This document shows positions 18,899 to 28,027 of a DNA stretch of 64,000 bases, piece by piece; position 1 is the stretch's first letter, and every line of letters begins with the position of its first letter. The stretch lies in NCBI GenBank assembly GCA_963791885.1, contig CAWBUL010000006.1, forward strand, positions 1,612,001 through 1,676,000, given 5' to 3'. The notes under the pieces were generated by a model. The model did no database searches. It was not told the origin of the DNA and was given only the letters and a program-made list of their open reading frames with translations. The translations under genes were made by a program, and so were the position numbers. This DNA comes from CAVSUZ01 sp963791885 (GTDB lineage: Bacteria; Pseudomonadota; Alphaproteobacteria; Acetobacterales; Acetobacteraceae).

Positions 18899-19389
18899 GC
18901 ATCGAATCAGCCTCTACCGCCCGCAGGATCAGCCTGACGGTCAATTCCCGGAGGGTTACCGGCCTCACCACGCCGCGCACGCATCTTGCTGATTTCCTGC
19001 GCGAACAGCAGCGGCTGACGGGCACGCATCTCGGTTGCGAACATGGCGTGTGCGGCGCCTGCACGATTCTACTGGATGGCGAGCCGGTCCGTTCCTGCAT
19101 CACCTATGCGGTCGCCTGCGATGGCCGAACCGTGACAACGGTCGAAGGTCTGAACGACGAGATTGCGACGGAACTGCGCGAGGCGTTTTCCGCGGCACAC
19201 GGTTTGCAGTGTGGGTTTTGCACGCCGGGGATGCTGATCTCCGCGTGGGATCTGGTGCGGCGGCTGCCTGATGCGGACGATGCGCGCATCAGGCGCGAGA
19301 TGAGCGGAAATCTGTGCCGATGTACCGGATATGTCGGTATCGTGGAGGCAATTCATCGTGTGCTCGATGACCGTAAGAAGTCACGCTGA
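18895..19389 (+). CDS. Molybdenum hydroxylase 2Fe-2S subunit (CoxS-like)
   Basis: 164 residues carrying both [2Fe-2S] sites of the family: the plant-ferredoxin-type CEHGVCGACTILLDGEPVRSC and the alpha-helical pair CGFCTPGML and CRCTGYVGIV. All eight expected cysteines are visible. GTG at 18895 overlaps the previous stop. It carries electrons from the Mo site to FAD. The N-terminus is about ten residues longer than the minimal family form but has no export signal, so the enzyme is cytoplasmic. Confidence 0.93.
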   Translation: MSIESASTARRISLTVNSRRVTGLTTPRTHLADFLREQQRLTGTHLGCEHGVCGACTILLDGEPVRSCITYAVACDGRTVTTVEGLNDEIATELREAFSAAHGLQCGFCTPGMLISAWDLVRRLPDADDARIRREMSGNLCRCTGYVGIVEAIHRVLDDRKKSR

Positions 19390-19392
19390 CTG

Positions 19393-20061
19393 ATGCCGGA
19401 GCTGTCGCAGAACTTTGTCGTGCGGTTTCCGCGTGCCGAGGTTTGGCGGGTGTTTCACGACATCGCTCTGGTGGCCGGCTGCATGCCGGGTGCATCGCTC
19501 GATCAGACCGACACGGATGGCAAGCTGTGTGGACAGATGCGCGTCAAGCTCGGCCCGATTACTGCGGCGTTCGCCGGGGAAGCGGAGGTGGAGATGGATG
19601 AGGCGGCATGGGCTGGTGTCATCCACGGGACGGGACGCGATCAGAAAAACAATTCCCGGGCGCGCGCCGATGTCCGGTTCAACCTGACAGAGCAGAATCC
19701 AGGAACGCGCGTCGATGTCGTGGTTGATTTCACGCTGGCGGGGACGCTGGCGCAGTTCAGCCGCGGCGCCATCGTGCAGAGTGTGGCGCAGCGCCTGACC
19801 GAGGAGTTTGCGCGCAATCTCGCGGCAGCCATGGAGGCGCGGACGCAAGCGGCGCCGATACCACAGCAGGGGGCACCCGCCGGGGTGACGGAGGCTGCAG
19901 AGAAGTCTGCTGCCACGGCACCCGCCCACCTCGTCTCCGGCGGCGCCCCGCCGGCAGCGGGAGAGATCAAGCTGTTCGGCTTGCTGTGGTCGGTATTTAC
20001 GAGTTGGTTGCACCGCCAGCTCGGCAGACTCTCGTGGCGGCGGGCTGGTGCCGATCGATGA
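19393..20061 (+). CDS. CoxG-like SRPBCC-domain protein (hydroxylase accessory)
   Basis: 222 residues. Residues 1-150 form an SRPBCC (CoxG/DUF1857-like) domain: FPRAEVWRVFHDIALVAGCMPGA and VKLGPITAAFAGEAEVEMDE are the family's fingerprint. After an Ala/Pro-rich linker (about 155-195) comes a hydrophobic segment (KLFGLLWSVFTSW) that could anchor it to the membrane. In CO dehydrogenase clusters CoxG recruits the enzyme to the inner membrane, and a similar job is likely here. It starts 3 bp after the Fe-S subunit. Confidence 0.87.
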   Translation: MPELSQNFVVRFPRAEVWRVFHDIALVAGCMPGASLDQTDTDGKLCGQMRVKLGPITAAFAGEAEVEMDEAAWAGVIHGTGRDQKNNSRARADVRFNLTEQNPGTRVDVVVDFTLAGTLAQFSRGAIVQSVAQRLTEEFARNLAAAMEARTQAAPIPQQGAPAGVTEAAEKSAATAPAHLVSGGAPPAAGEIKLFGLLWSVFTSWLHRQLGRLSWRRAGADR

Positions 20062-20107
20062 CCGCCGTGACCCCGAAAAGAACGAGCAATTCACAGGAGG
20101 CATCCTC

Positions 20108-21412
20108 ATGAAGAAGACCGTCTGGTCCGCGGTGGGTCTGGCGATGGCGATGACATTCGGCCCGGTGACCGCTCATGCCGCGGCGCCGACGAAGCCGGCA
20201 GCGCTAAAAGTCGCGATCGTCACCTTCTTTTCCAGCTCGGGCGCGGTGGTTGGTGGCCCAACTGCCGACGCGGCAAAGATGACGATCGACGAAATAAACC
20301 ACGCGGGCGGAATCGGCGGCGTGCCGATCGAGGCACAATATATCGACGAGTCGGGTGGTCCCACCAAAAACGTCGCCGAGTTGCGGTCGGTGGCGGGTGA
20401 TGTTGCCGCCGTGCTGGGCTACGCGTCGAGTGCGGACTGCCTGGCGGTCGCGCCGGTCGCCGAGCAGTTGTCGGTACTCACGATTCTCTCGGATTGCGAC
20501 ACCAATTCGTTGTTCGAGGGTCATTCCTACAAATGGATCTTCCGGACGATCCCGCCGGCATCGTCCAACGCCGTGGCGATGGCGCTGTATATCGCGAAGA
20601 TGTATCCGAACATAAAGGACATCGCCGGACTCAATCCGGACTACGCGTTCGGCCGCGATGAGTGGAAGTACTTCACCGAAGCGATGCAGAAGTTGCATCC
20701 CGGCGTGACGTTGGGAACGTCGCTATTTCCGGCGCTGTTCTCCGGTGACTATACAAGCGAGCTGTCCCGCCTGGCGAGTGAGCACCCTGGCCTGATCTAT
20801 TCCAGCCTGTGGGGTGGTGATGTGGTGGCGATGATCCAGCAGGGCGTCGCACAGGGTATATTCAGCCAAGGGTTGGTGGCACTGGCTGCGGGTACACAGG
20901 GCGACATACAGGGCATGAACGCGTTGCCGGATGGCGTGGTGGTTGGCGCGGAGCATGGCTACCTGATGCACCCCGGCAAGATCGCCAATCCCCAGGTCGC
21001 GAAGTTCGTCAGCGACTACCACACGCGTTTCAACTCGTACCCCGTATCCCCGTATCCGTTTACCATCCAGCGGGCGCTGCTGGCGCTGCGCGATGGATAT
21101 CAGGCCGCGTTGAAAAAGACCGGCGGCGCATGGCCCACCAACGCGGATGTCGCGCAGGCATTGGTTGGGCTGACAGTGCCGACGATGCTGGGTGATATGA
21201 CCATCCAGCAGGATCATCAGGCAACCTATGGCGAGCAGGTGGGTGTTTCCGTGCACACGAAGGAATATCCGTTCGCCGTGCTCAACAAGATCGTGACGTT
21301 TCCGGCCGATATGATCATGGCACCGCCGGGCGAGAAGGCGGAGGCGTGGGTCAGCAAGCTGACACCCGCCGCGTTGGATAAGATGCCGGCGGTGCACGAC
21401 TACACGCCGTAA
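20108..21412 (+). CDS. Branched-chain amino-acid-type ABC substrate-binding protein (LivK-like)
   Basis: 434 residues, periplasmic. The signal peptide is MKKTVWSAVGLAMAMTFGPVTAHAAAP with cleavage near residue 24. Type-I periplasmic binding protein (Peripla_BP_6): KVAIVTFFSSSGAVVGGPTADAAKMTI, LRSVAGDVAAVLGYASSADCLAVAPVA, and DIAGLNPDYAFGRDEW. ATG at 20108 has AGGAGG 8 nt upstream; the frame is open further up but that part is a shadow. Because it directly follows the hydroxylase genes, the ligand is plausibly the hydroxylase substrate (an aromatic or heterocyclic acid) and not leucine (inference). Confidence 0.92.
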   Translation: MKKTVWSAVGLAMAMTFGPVTAHAAAPTKPAALKVAIVTFFSSSGAVVGGPTADAAKMTIDEINHAGGIGGVPIEAQYIDESGGPTKNVAELRSVAGDVAAVLGYASSADCLAVAPVAEQLSVLTILSDCDTNSLFEGHSYKWIFRTIPPASSNAVAMALYIAKMYPNIKDIAGLNPDYAFGRDEWKYFTEAMQKLHPGVTLGTSLFPALFSGDYTSELSRLASEHPGLIYSSLWGGDVVAMIQQGVAQGIFSQGLVALAAGTQGDIQGMNALPDGVVVGAEHGYLMHPGKIANPQVAKFVSDYHTRFNSYPVSPYPFTIQRALLALRDGYQAALKKTGGAWPTNADVAQALVGLTVPTMLGDMTIQQDHQATYGEQVGVSVHTKEYPFAVLNKIVTFPADMIMAPPGEKAEAWVSKLTPAALDKMPAVHDYTP

Positions 21413-21437
21413 TTACGATCGGAGCCGGATAGCCGGA

Positions 21438-22351
21438 ATGTTCTGGCAGGTCGTGTCAGCGACGATCGATGGCGTGACCTCCGGCGCCACGCTGTTTCTC
21501 GTCGCTGTCGGGCTCAGCCTGATCTTCGGCGTGCTGAAGGTGCTGAACGCCGCGCATGGTAGCTTCTACGCCATCGGGGCGTTCACCGCTGCTTGGGCAT
21601 GGGGGCTGATCGGCGCGATCGGTGCGCCACACGCCTTCATATATCCAGCGTTATTTCTGAGCGCACTGGTGGTGGGCGTCGTCCTCGGTCCGCCGCTGGA
21701 GCGTATCCTGCTGCGCTGGACCTTCGACATCGAACCCGCGACCCGGCGGGAGAATCTGCAGTTGCTCGCCACCTTCGCCGCATTCCTGATCCTGGAGGAC
21801 GGGCAGAAGCTGGTGTTCGGTACATCGCCGTACTACTCGGGCGGCGCATTGGGACTGCTCGGCACCACGCGGATCGGCGGCCTGCGGCACACGAATTACC
21901 AGTTGCTGCTGGTGCCGCTCGCGGGTCTGTTTTGCTGGCGCTGCGCCTGTTCCTACGCCACAGCCGGATCGGACGCTGGATGATCGCGGTGGCCGCCGAC
22001 CCGGAAATGGCGTCGGCGATGGGCATACGGGTGGGCCCAGTTCGGATACTCAGCTTTACGCTGGGCGGCGTGTTGGCGGCGCTGGGCGGTGCGCTCGCAT
22101 CACCCACCGTGGGAGTCAGCATCGGCATCGGCGCCGATATGTTGGTGCTGTCGTTTGCGGTGGTGGCAGTCGCAGGGCTGGGACAGATCGAAGGTGCCGT
22201 ACTCGCCTCGCTCATTATCGGAGTCGCGCATTCGCTCGCGGTGTTCTTTCTCCCCGTGCTCAGCACGGTGGCACCGTTCCTGATCATGCTCCTGGTGCTG
22301 CTTGTGAGGCCGGCCGGACTGTTCGGCCCCGTGTACCAGCGGAGCATCTGA
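21438..22351 (+). pseudogene. Branched-chain-type ABC permease LivH, one-base frameshift
   Basis: The N-terminal two thirds (21438 to about 21930) reads as LivH: TLFLVAVGLSLIFGVLKVLNAAHGSFYAIGAF, with regular membrane segments to PLAGL. The rest (about 21930-22351) lies in another phase: LLALRLFLRHSRIGRW...MGIRVGPVRILSFTLGGVLAALGGALASP, the conserved LivH ending. Total length is 914 nt (3n+2), so one base is missing. The break coincides with the run CTG TTTT GCTGG (T at 21930-21933). A fifth T would give CTG TTT TTG CTG GCG and a continuous protein of about 304 residues. The first-phase product alone is a 181-residue truncation ending in CACSYATAGSDAG. Every other gene of the operon is intact, so a homopolymer error must be considered. 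Confidence 0.87.
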
Positions 22352-22352
22352 G

Positions 22353-23330
22353 ATGCGCGTGGGGCGCCTCGCGTCGCTTGCCATTCTGGTAATCTGCTAC
22401 GCCGTGCTGCCTGTGCTGCTGCCCCGCGAGACATTCCAGTTCACGATCGTGCTGTCGGCCGGGTTTGCCGGACTTGCGGTCTCGCTCATGCTGGAAGCAG
22501 GATTGATCTCCTTCGGACACGCCCTGTTTTACGGCATCGGCGGCTACACGGTGGCTGCACTGTCGCAGTTTGCCGGGCTGGCGGGGATCGCGCTGCTGCT
22601 GGCGGGCGCTGCGGCCGGCGGGCTGATGGCGGTGCTGACCGGGCTGTTCGTCGTGCGCTACCGTGGCGTGTTCTTCGCGATGCTCAACCTCGCGATGGCA
22701 ATGGTGGCCTATTCTATCCTGCTCAAATCCTACAACCTGACCGGCGGATCGGACGGGCTCGTGGTGGCAATCAGCGGCCTCTTTGGTACGCAGCTTGGTC
22801 CCCAGGCATTCGGATTATGGCTGTTTTATATCAGCCTGGGCTGTGCACTACTGGTTGGCGTTGTCATACGAATTTATCTACGCAGCCCGGCCGGATGGGC
22901 CCTCGGCGCGATCGAGGATCGCGAAATCCGCGTGGAATATCTTGGCATCTTCGCCAACCGGGTTTTGTTGCAGGCATACGCATTGTCGGGACTCCTGGCC
23001 GGGCTCGGCGGCGCGATCGCCGCGACGGCGGTCGGGCATGTCGCGCCCGACGCGGTTTACTGGACCACATCGACGGAATTCGTGGTCATCGCGGTGTTGG
23101 GCGGCCGCGGCGTGTTGGGACCGTTCCTGGGCGCGGCACTCTACGAACTTCTCAGCATCACGGCGGCACAATATCTCAGCAACAGCTGGGAGATTCTGCT
23201 CGGTGTCGCGATCCTGCTGGTGATCCGGTTCGCGCGCGGCGGCCTTGCCGGGCTGGTCGATCGGTGCGGGTCGATCCTATCGCGTGGCGGAATAACCGAG
23301 CACAAGGCATTGCCGGCGCGCGTGCCATGA
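22353..23330 (+). CDS. Branched-chain-type ABC permease LivM
   Basis: 325 residues, strongly hydrophobic, eight or so membrane segments. Family markers: AGLISFGHALFYGIGGYTVA, VRYRGVFFAMLNLAMAMV, and the EAA-like loop EDREIRVEYLGIFANRVLLQAYALSGLLAGLGGA. Start is ATG at 22353, overlapping the LivH stop region (TGAGATG arrangement), and the end overlaps LivG's ATG by 4 bp. Works with LivH as the membrane channel. Confidence 0.93.
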   Translation: MRVGRLASLAILVICYAVLPVLLPRETFQFTIVLSAGFAGLAVSLMLEAGLISFGHALFYGIGGYTVAALSQFAGLAGIALLLAGAAAGGLMAVLTGLFVVRYRGVFFAMLNLAMAMVAYSILLKSYNLTGGSDGLVVAISGLFGTQLGPQAFGLWLFYISLGCALLVGVVIRIYLRSPAGWALGAIEDREIRVEYLGIFANRVLLQAYALSGLLAGLGGAIAATAVGHVAPDAVYWTTSTEFVVIAVLGGRGVLGPFLGAALYELLSITAAQYLSNSWEILLGVAILLVIRFARGGLAGLVDRCGSILSRGGITEHKALPARVP

Positions 23331-24070
23331 CAGCCGCACCGGTGCTGGTCGCGGAGCATCTGCATCTCAGCTTCGGCGGCGTGCGGGCAGTGGACGATGT
23401 CAGCCTGGCTCTCGCAGAAGGCGAGTTCCTCGCCATCATCGGACAGAATGGCGCCGGTAAGAGTACCTTCCTGAATATCTGCACCGGCTATCTGCGCCCA
23501 CAGAGCGGGGAGGTAAGCGTCGGTGGGCGTTCCATCCTGGGCATGACACCGCGGGCGATTACACGGATCGGCATCGCACGTGCGTTCCAGCATCCGCAGC
23601 TGTTCCTCCAGCGGACCGTACTGGAACATCTGTGCTTTGCGGTTGCGGCGGGTCGGCCCGGGTTCTGGCGTCCGTTTCATCCACTGGCGTCTCCGGCCTG
23701 CGCCGCGGATGTCGAAGGGCTGCTTGGATTGTGCGATCTGGAAGCAGTGGCGGATGCCCCAGCACGGGCCATCCCAGAGGGCGCGCGTAAACTTCTGGAT
23801 GTGGCGATGGCGCTGGCGCTGCAACCGCGTATCATGTTGCTGGACGAACCGACGAGCGGTGTCAGCAGCGCGGAAAAGCTCGGGCTGATGACGCGTCTGG
23901 TCTCGGCGCTGCGTACCCGGCGCGTCAGCGCGGTGTTCGTGGAACATGATATGGATGTGGTGGCGCGCTTCGCCGACCGCGTGGCGGTCTGGGTGGAGGG
24001 ACGTTTGCTGCGGCTGGGCCCGCCAGAGGAAGTACTGGCGGATCCGGAAGTGAAGGCGCGCGTGCTGTGA
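23327..24070 (+). CDS. Branched-chain-type ABC ATPase LivG
   Basis: 247 residues. Walker A IGQNGAGKST, the Q-loop in IARAFQHPQLF, Walker B IMLLDEPTSGVSS and H-loop VFVEHDMDVV. The canonical signature LSGG is replaced by AIPEGARKLLDVAMAL, where LivG proteins usually read 'LPYGxQRRLEIARAL'. That is within the subfamily's normal range but with a shorter form. ATG at 23327 overlaps LivM (ATGA). The frame is open upstream to 22817 but that is antisense/shadow material. Confidence 0.92.
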   Translation: MTAAPVLVAEHLHLSFGGVRAVDDVSLALAEGEFLAIIGQNGAGKSTFLNICTGYLRPQSGEVSVGGRSILGMTPRAITRIGIARAFQHPQLFLQRTVLEHLCFAVAAGRPGFWRPFHPLASPACAADVEGLLGLCDLEAVADAPARAIPEGARKLLDVAMALALQPRIMLLDEPTSGVSSAEKLGLMTRLVSALRTRRVSAVFVEHDMDVVARFADRVAVWVEGRLLRLGPPEEVLADPEVKARVL

Positions 24071-24735
24071 GCGAGATGGCGATGGCGCTCTCCGTCTCCG
24101 AACTCGATGTTACGCTGTCCGGTGCGCGCGTGCTGCGCCGTGTCGGCCTGCAGGTCCCCAATGGCCAGAGCGTCGGGCTCGTGGGGCATAACGGCGCCGG
24201 CAAGACGACGACGCTGCGTGCGATCATGGGGATCATCCCCAGCCGCGGACGCATCGTGATGGGCGGACAGCCGGTGGAGACGTGGGAGCCGGCGCGGCGG
24301 GCCCGATTCGGCACCGGGTATGTTCCGGAGGACCGGCGGCTGATCGCCACGCTGACCGTGGCGGAGAATTTACGCCTGTCGGCAGAGGCGTGCTGCGCAT
24401 CGGCAGCGGAGGTCAGCCGGCGGCTGGAATCTGTCTGCTCGTTGCTTCCCGAACTGGAGGCGTTGACGAAGCGGCCGGCCGGCATTTTGAGCGGCGGTCA
24501 GCAGAAGATGGCGGCACTCGGACGCGCGCTCATGATCGGCGAGCGGCTCCTACTGCTGGACGAACCGTTCCAGGGTCTGGCACCGGCACTGGCACGACGT
24601 TACGCGGAAACACTCGGCAACCTGCGGCAGAACCGGCCGGATACGGCGATCCTGATCACTGAATCCAATCCGGCGCTGCTGACGTCGCTGGTGGAGCGTC
24701 TCTACACGATCGAACGCGGAGAGATCGTCGCGTAA
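24067..24735 (+). CDS. Branched-chain-type ABC ATPase LivF
   Basis: 222 residues. Walker A VGHNGAGKTTTLRAIMGI, the YVPEDRRLIATLTVAENL block typical of LivF, signature ILSGGQQKMAALGRALMI and Walker B LLLLDEPFQGLAPAL. GTG at 24067 overlaps the LivG stop. The usual H-loop His of 'VEQN' is replaced: the sequence at that point is ILITESNPALL, so Ser stands near the expected position. Last gene of the 9-kb operon begun at 15747, converging on the second Liv operon with 17 bp between stops. Confidence 0.9.
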   Translation: MSEMAMALSVSELDVTLSGARVLRRVGLQVPNGQSVGLVGHNGAGKTTTLRAIMGIIPSRGRIVMGGQPVETWEPARRARFGTGYVPEDRRLIATLTVAENLRLSAEACCASAAEVSRRLESVCSLLPELEALTKRPAGILSGGQQKMAALGRALMIGERLLLLDEPFQGLAPALARRYAETLGNLRQNRPDTAILITESNPALLTSLVERLYTIERGEIVA

Positions 24736-24752
24736 GATGTGGCGTAGGCAAA

Positions 24753-25475
24753 CTACCCCGTCGCCAATCCCAGGTAGATTCGCTGCACAGTTTCGTCTTG
24801 CGCAAGGGAAGCCGCTGGACCATCGAGCACGGTGCGGCCGGTTTGCAGGACGTAGGCGTGCTGGGCAATCTCCAAAGCCAGTTCAACGGACTGTTCCGCC
24901 AGCAACAACGTTAGTCCCTCGTGGTGCAAACGGCCCAGCGTTTCGTACAAGCTTTCAACAACTGCAGGCGCCAGACCCAGACTCGGCTCATCCAGCAACA
25001 GAATGCGCGGGCCGCTCATCAATGCGCGCCCCAACGCCAGCATCTGCCGCTCGCCGCCGGATAGCGTGCCTGCCATCTGTCTGCGGCGCTCCGCCAAGCG
25101 GGGGAAAAGCTCGAAGACGTGTTGCAGCGAGGCGTTGATGCGTGCGCGTTCGGCCACAACGGTGGCACCCAGGAGCAGGTTACGCTCGACGGTCTGATTG
25201 ACAAACAGGCGCCAACCCTCGGGCGATAGCGCGACACCGAGGCGAACCACCGCATGCGCGCGCAAGCCCGCAATCGGCTCACCCGCAACCAAGATCTGAC
25301 CCGCCGCCGGTGCGATCAGCCCGGCAATGGCGTTGAGCGTCGTGGTCTTGCCTGCGCCGTTCGATCCGATCAGCGCGACGACACTGCCCGCCGGCACCTC
25401 CAGTGACACGTCGGATACGCCGATCAGATCGCCATATGACACCGCCAGATTGCGCACCGACAGCGCTGCGATCAT
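24753..25475 (-). CDS. Branched-chain-type ABC ATPase LivF (second importer)
   Basis: 240 residues with intact Walker A (LIGSNGAGKTTTLNAIAGL), LivF block (LSPEGWRLFVNQTVERNLLLGA), signature (TLSGGERQMLALGRALMS), Walker B (ILLLDEPSLGLAPAVVESL) and the LAEQSVELAL region. Last gene of the minus-strand Liv operon; its ATG overlaps the LivG stop by 4 bp. Compared with the plus-strand LivF at 24067 it is the more canonical copy. Confidence 0.93.
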   Translation of the reverse strand: MIAALSVRNLAVSYGDLIGVSDVSLEVPAGSVVALIGSNGAGKTTTLNAIAGLIAPAAGQILVAGEPIAGLRAHAVVRLGVALSPEGWRLFVNQTVERNLLLGATVVAERARINASLQHVFELFPRLAERRRQMAGTLSGGERQMLALGRALMSGPRILLLDEPSLGLAPAVVESLYETLGRLHHEGLTLLLAEQSVELALEIAQHAYVLQTGRTVLDGPAASLAQDETVQRIYLGLATG

Positions 25476-26206
25476 CTGCCGGCGATCCGTGCGGCCATGC
25501 GATGTCCCAGATAGGCAGCCACCACGGCAGGGTCGTTCACCACCTGCCGCGGCGGGCCTTCGGCGATCACCCGTCCCTGGTGGAACACCACGGCGCGTTC
25601 GGCGAGCGTCAGGATGACCTCCATGATGTGCTCGACGATGATCAGCGTGATGCCGAGTGCATGGATGCGCCGGACCAGACCGATCGCGATCTGAACCTCG
25701 GCGGGCGTAAGGCCCGCAAGCGCCTCATCCAGCAGCAGCAACCGGGGTTCGGTCGCTAGCGCACGCGCGATCTCCAATCGTTTGCGGCCGGGCGTGCCGA
25801 GCATGCGGGCCGGACGGTGCGACATATCCGACAGGCCGGTGAATTCCAGAATATCGCGTGTCTTGCTCTCGGCCGCGGCCCGACGCGGATGGCGGAGAAA
25901 CGCGCCGACCAGGACATTCTCGGCGACGGTCATGTCCTCGAATGTCAGCGGCACCTGGAAGCTGCGCGCGATGCCCAGGCGCGCATGAGCCTCCGGCGTT
26001 GCTCGGGTGATATCGCTTCCGGCGAAGCGGATCTGCCCGGCGGCAGGAATACGCTCGCCGGCCAACGCATTGAAGAACGTGCTCTTGCCCGCGCCATTCG
26101 GGCCGATCAGGCCGACGATCTCGCCCTCGTTCACGGTCAGGCTCGCGTCGTCCACAGCGCGCAACTCACCGAAGGTCTGCACCACGTTGCGTGCTTCAAG
26201 CAGCAT
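25472..26206 (-). CDS. Branched-chain-type ABC ATPase LivG (second importer)
   Basis: 244 residues. Walker A IGPNGAGKSTFFNALAGE, Q-loop IARSFQVPLTFEDMTVAENV, the LivG-type signature region LGTPGRKRLEIARALAT and Walker B LLLLDEALAGLTPAEV, followed by IIVEHIMEVIL. The Walker B box has DEAL in place of DEPT, which is common in this subfamily. ATG at 26206 lies inside the end of LivM (11-bp overlap). A longer frame exists but its extra residues are shadow. Confidence 0.92.
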   Translation of the reverse strand: MLLEARNVVQTFGELRAVDDASLTVNEGEIVGLIGPNGAGKSTFFNALAGERIPAAGQIRFAGSDITRATPEAHARLGIARSFQVPLTFEDMTVAENVLVGAFLRHPRRAAAESKTRDILEFTGLSDMSHRPARMLGTPGRKRLEIARALATEPRLLLLDEALAGLTPAEVQIAIGLVRRIHALGITLIIVEHIMEVILTLAERAVVFHQGRVIAEGPPRQVVNDPAVVAAYLGHRMAARIAGR

Positions 26207-27155
26207 GGCGCGTCTTGCCACGGATGCGGTGGACCAGATCGAGGATACCGCCCGGCTCGAAGCGGGCAATCAGCAAAATGATGGCGCCGTAAACGACATA
26301 AGTGACGCCGGTCCCGGACCCGCCAAACTCCGCGTTGGTCCACTCCTCCAGCGGAATCAGAATCACCGCACCAATCAGTGGACCAAACAAAGTCCCTGCT
26401 CCGCCAAGCGCGGTGATAATCACCATTTTGACTGAAACCAAGATGCCGAGCACGCTTTCCGGATCGGCGAAACCAATCATCACGGCGTACAGAGAACCAG
26501 CGACGGAGGTGAACGCCGCCGACAGCATCAGTGCGTTCAGTTTGAAGCGGAGTACGGGCACGCCAAGGCTGCGCGCCGCCCGGTCGCCGGTGCTTATGGC
26601 ACGCAGGTAATAGCCCATTCGGCTGCGCTCCATCGCGGCGGTGAGCCCGAGCAGCAGCGCGAGCACGGCAAGGAAAACGTAATAATGCGGGATTGGGCTG
26701 CGGAAACTCATGTCCGCGATGCTGCGCGGTGCGGCGGGTCCCATCAGGCCGACGGCGGCGCCGATATAGTCCCAATTGCTGCAAAGGATGCGGATCAACT
26801 CGGCCGCGGCGATGGTGGCCATGGAGAAATAGTGGCCGCGCAGCCGGAAGGTGGGGGTACCGATCAGAATCGCGAGGGCGAGGCTGACGACGATTCCAAA
26901 TGGCACGCCCGTGATAGGCGGCCAACCGAAATGCGTAAATACCGCGAGGGACGCATACGCGCCGGCGCCGAAGAAGATGGCATGTCCGATCGAAACCTGG
27001 CCGGCGTAACCGCCAATGAGGTTCCATGCCGAGGCGGAGATGGCTGCCAGCAGCACCAGCGCGCCGACCCGCTGGTAGAACACGTCGGGGACGAGCAGGG
27101 GCCAGACGATGATCGCGGCGGTCAGCAGCCCTGCCGCGGCGATCCGCAGTTTCAT
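26196..27155 (-). CDS. Branched-chain-type ABC permease LivM (second importer)
   Basis: 319 residues. Markers: YAGQVSIGHAIFFGAGAYASL, TFRLRGHYFSMATIAAAELIRIL, and ISTGDRAARSLGVPVLRFKLNALMLSAAFTSVAGSLYA, the coupling loop of LivM. ATG at 27155 overlaps the LivH stop by 4 bp (ATGA). Multi-spanning inner-membrane protein forming the channel with LivH. Confidence 0.93.
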   Translation of the reverse strand: MKLRIAAAGLLTAAIIVWPLLVPDVFYQRVGALVLLAAISASAWNLIGGYAGQVSIGHAIFFGAGAYASLAVFTHFGWPPITGVPFGIVVSLALAILIGTPTFRLRGHYFSMATIAAAELIRILCSNWDYIGAAVGLMGPAAPRSIADMSFRSPIPHYYVFLAVLALLLGLTAAMERSRMGYYLRAISTGDRAARSLGVPVLRFKLNALMLSAAFTSVAGSLYAVMIGFADPESVLGILVSVKMVIITALGGAGTLFGPLIGAVILIPLEEWTNAEFGGSGTGVTYVVYGAIILLIARFEPGGILDLVHRIRGKTRHAA

Positions 27156-28009
27156 GCCGTGCCCAGCAATCCCTGCGGACGCACCCACAGCACGGCCAGG
27201 AATAGCGCGTACACCACGGCGTCCTGATACACGGGGCCGAGCGCGTAGGCCGATACCGATTCCACGACGCCGACGATCAGGCCCGCCAGCAGCGCACCCG
27301 GCACGCTGCCGAATCCGCCCAGGCACACCACGACAAAGGCGATCAGCGTGAGCGATTCTCCTACTGTCGGAGAGATGTAATAGAACAGCGCGATCAGCAC
27401 GCCGGCGATGCCGGTGGCAGCACCTGCCAGCGCCCAGGCCAACGCCTGCATCGGATCTGGCCTGATGCCGACGAGCATCGCGGCGGCGCGATCCTCGGAC
27501 ACTGCCAGCATGCGTGCGCCGATCATTGTGCGGGTCAGCAGCAGATGCAGCCCCGCTGTCAGCGCCAGCGCGACGCCGCCCGCGAGCACGCGTGGGGCTT
27601 GCAGGCGCAATCCGCCGATCACCAGCGTCCCACCCACCAGCGTGTCCGGCAGAGTGACGAAGTTGGCGCTGAATGCCCAGAAAGCGCTGTAGCGAATGAG
27701 CAGCGCGAGGCCGAAGGTCGCCAGGATCTGGGCGAGCATCGGCCCGCGCATGACGGCGCGTATCACGCCGAAATAAACCAGTGCGCCGAGTGCCGCGAGA
27801 CCCAGTGCGCCAAGCAGCAGAGCAACGGCGGGGCCTTGATGCAGGAGGGTGTAGGTGAAGAACGCGATGTACATCGCCAGCATGACGAAATCGCCGTGAG
27901 CGAAATTCACCACGTTCATCATGCCCCAGATCAGCGTGAGACCGGAGGAAAACAGGGCGTACACCGCCCCCATCAGCAGACCCGAGACGATGACCTGGAG
28001 AAGGATCAC
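27152..28009 (-). CDS. Branched-chain-type ABC permease LivH (second importer)
   Basis: 285 residues. LIWGMMNVVNFAHGDFVMLAMYIAF near the start and the loop VSEDRAAAMLVGIRPDPMQALAWALAGAATGIAGVL are the usual LivH signatures. Frame intact, which makes a useful comparison with the frameshifted LivH at 21438. The binding-protein gene ends 18 bp upstream, in the order SBP-H-M-G-F. Confidence 0.93.
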   Translation of the reverse strand: MILLQVIVSGLLMGAVYALFSSGLTLIWGMMNVVNFAHGDFVMLAMYIAFFTYTLLHQGPAVALLLGALGLAALGALVYFGVIRAVMRGPMLAQILATFGLALLIRYSAFWAFSANFVTLPDTLVGGTLVIGGLRLQAPRVLAGGVALALTAGLHLLLTRTMIGARMLAVSEDRAAAMLVGIRPDPMQALAWALAGAATGIAGVLIALFYYISPTVGESLTLIAFVVVCLGGFGSVPGALLAGLIVGVVESVSAYALGPVYQDAVVYALFLAVLWVRPQGLLGTA

Positions 28010-28027
28010 GCGCCGCGGATCACATTC

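Noticed and set aside
15747..20061. True aerobic CO dehydrogenase (coxLMSG)
   Set aside because: The large-subunit active-site loop reads PYRGVAR; form-I CODH carries AYRCSFR. The link to a Liv importer fits an organic substrate.
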